Shown: positions 26,364 through 26,658 of the stretch, in pieces
Position numbering within the stretch: position 1 is the first letter of the stretch
Layout of the letters: the number at the start of each line of letters is the position of its first letter
NCBI GenBank assembly: GCA_052387905.1
Contig: JBQTIR010000054.1
Location: forward strand, 1 to 26,658
Length of the DNA: 26,658 nucleotides
DNA from: JBQTII01 sp052387905
GTDB lineage: Bacteria; Actinomycetota; Actinomycetes; Sporichthyales; Sporichthyaceae
Direction: 5' to 3'
Notes under the pieces: generated by a model
Told to the model about the DNA's origin: nothing
Database searches by the model: none
Seen by the model: only the letters and a program-made list of their open reading frames with translations
Position numbers and translations under genes: made by a program

Positions 26364-26658
26364 CGGTCCGTCGGATGGCCTGGGAGGTCATGGCTACCTT
26401 CTCGACCACTCCGCCGCGGATTTGGTGGTCGTGAGGACAGCAGAGTGCTGGCGCGTAGGGGTGGCGGGACAGGCGAGAGATCGGGTGGTGCAGGTCAAAG
26501 AGGGCTGCCGCGCCGCTTCCGCTCCTCGGCACCCGGGGGGCGCCTGCGGTGCGGGTCGGCTTGCCATCGGGAAGAGCGGTGGCTGGCGTCGCGGGGTGGC
26601 TGGGGATGCTGGGCTGGACGGGGCGGAGTGCGGGTCGGCAGTGGTGGCCCTGCTGTGG
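26364..26658. other. Unassigned 3' end of window
   Basis: No gene is supported in these 295 bp. On the minus strand a frame is open from a stop at 26347 through the window end, about 100 codons, translating to a Pro/His-rich sequence with LHHPISRLSRHPYAPALCCPHDHQI; I do not recognise it. It could be the end of a gene beginning to the right, or chance in high-GC DNA. No clear terminator for fbiB is visible. Confidence 0.35.

Overview
This is a very GC-rich window that reads as the chromosome of an actinobacterium. The evidence is a WhiB2/WhmD-type iron-sulfur regulator, coenzyme F420 genes (cofD/fbiA and a two-domain fbiB), actinobacterial families (DUF3499, DUF5719, SpoIIM with RDD) and many GTG starts. 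The block from ahcY through the SIS isomerase, manB, DUF3499, zincin-like gene and whiB to fbiA-fbiB matches, from memory, the order found in mycobacteria and streptomycetes. The genus cannot be fixed; a Sporichthya- or Frankia-like lineage is only a guess.

Layout. 1-5135: a DUF222/HNH (13E12-repeat type) nuclease behind three tandem short repeats, then a secreted collagen-like protein, a DUF1697 protein, a SpoIIM-family membrane protein and a divergent RDD membrane protein with a polyproline tail. 5247-5570: a small hypothetical gene and a strong bidirectional terminator. 5573-12198 (minus strand): a MerR regulator overlapping ahcY, a short-type AdoHcy-hydrolase paralogue with two altered active-site positions, then a tight trio (a PEP-utilising mobile-domain protein lacking its ATP-grasp half, a CrtC-like/DUF7064-like protein, and a HAD hydrolase). 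12199-12559: a gene-free stretch with hairpins, TGATGT-type half-sites and an iron-box-like sequence. 12560-18086 (minus strand): a siderophore-type binding lipoprotein, a CDF metal transporter, an SIS sugar-phosphate isomerase, a Trm112-like protein, phosphomannomutase and DUF3499. 18197-18613: a divergent zincin-like gene that has lost HExxH. 18631-23643 (minus strand): DUF5719, a large GT2 membrane glycosyltransferase and whiB, behind a good sigma-70-like promoter. 24079-26363: fbiA and fbiB on the plus strand.

How the genes work together. ManB and the SIS isomerase interconvert hexose phosphates that feed GDP-mannose and cell-envelope glycans, which the large glycosyltransferase may use. 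AhcY clears S-adenosylhomocysteine and keeps methylation running. FbiA and FbiB build and polyglutamylate F420. WhiB2 is a redox-sensing division and development regulator. The most unusual part is the array downstream of ahcY. It holds an AdoHcy-hydrolase-like protein with apparent Glu-to-Gly and Lys-to-Arg changes at catalytic positions, followed by a phosphotransfer-like trio whose substrate I cannot name.
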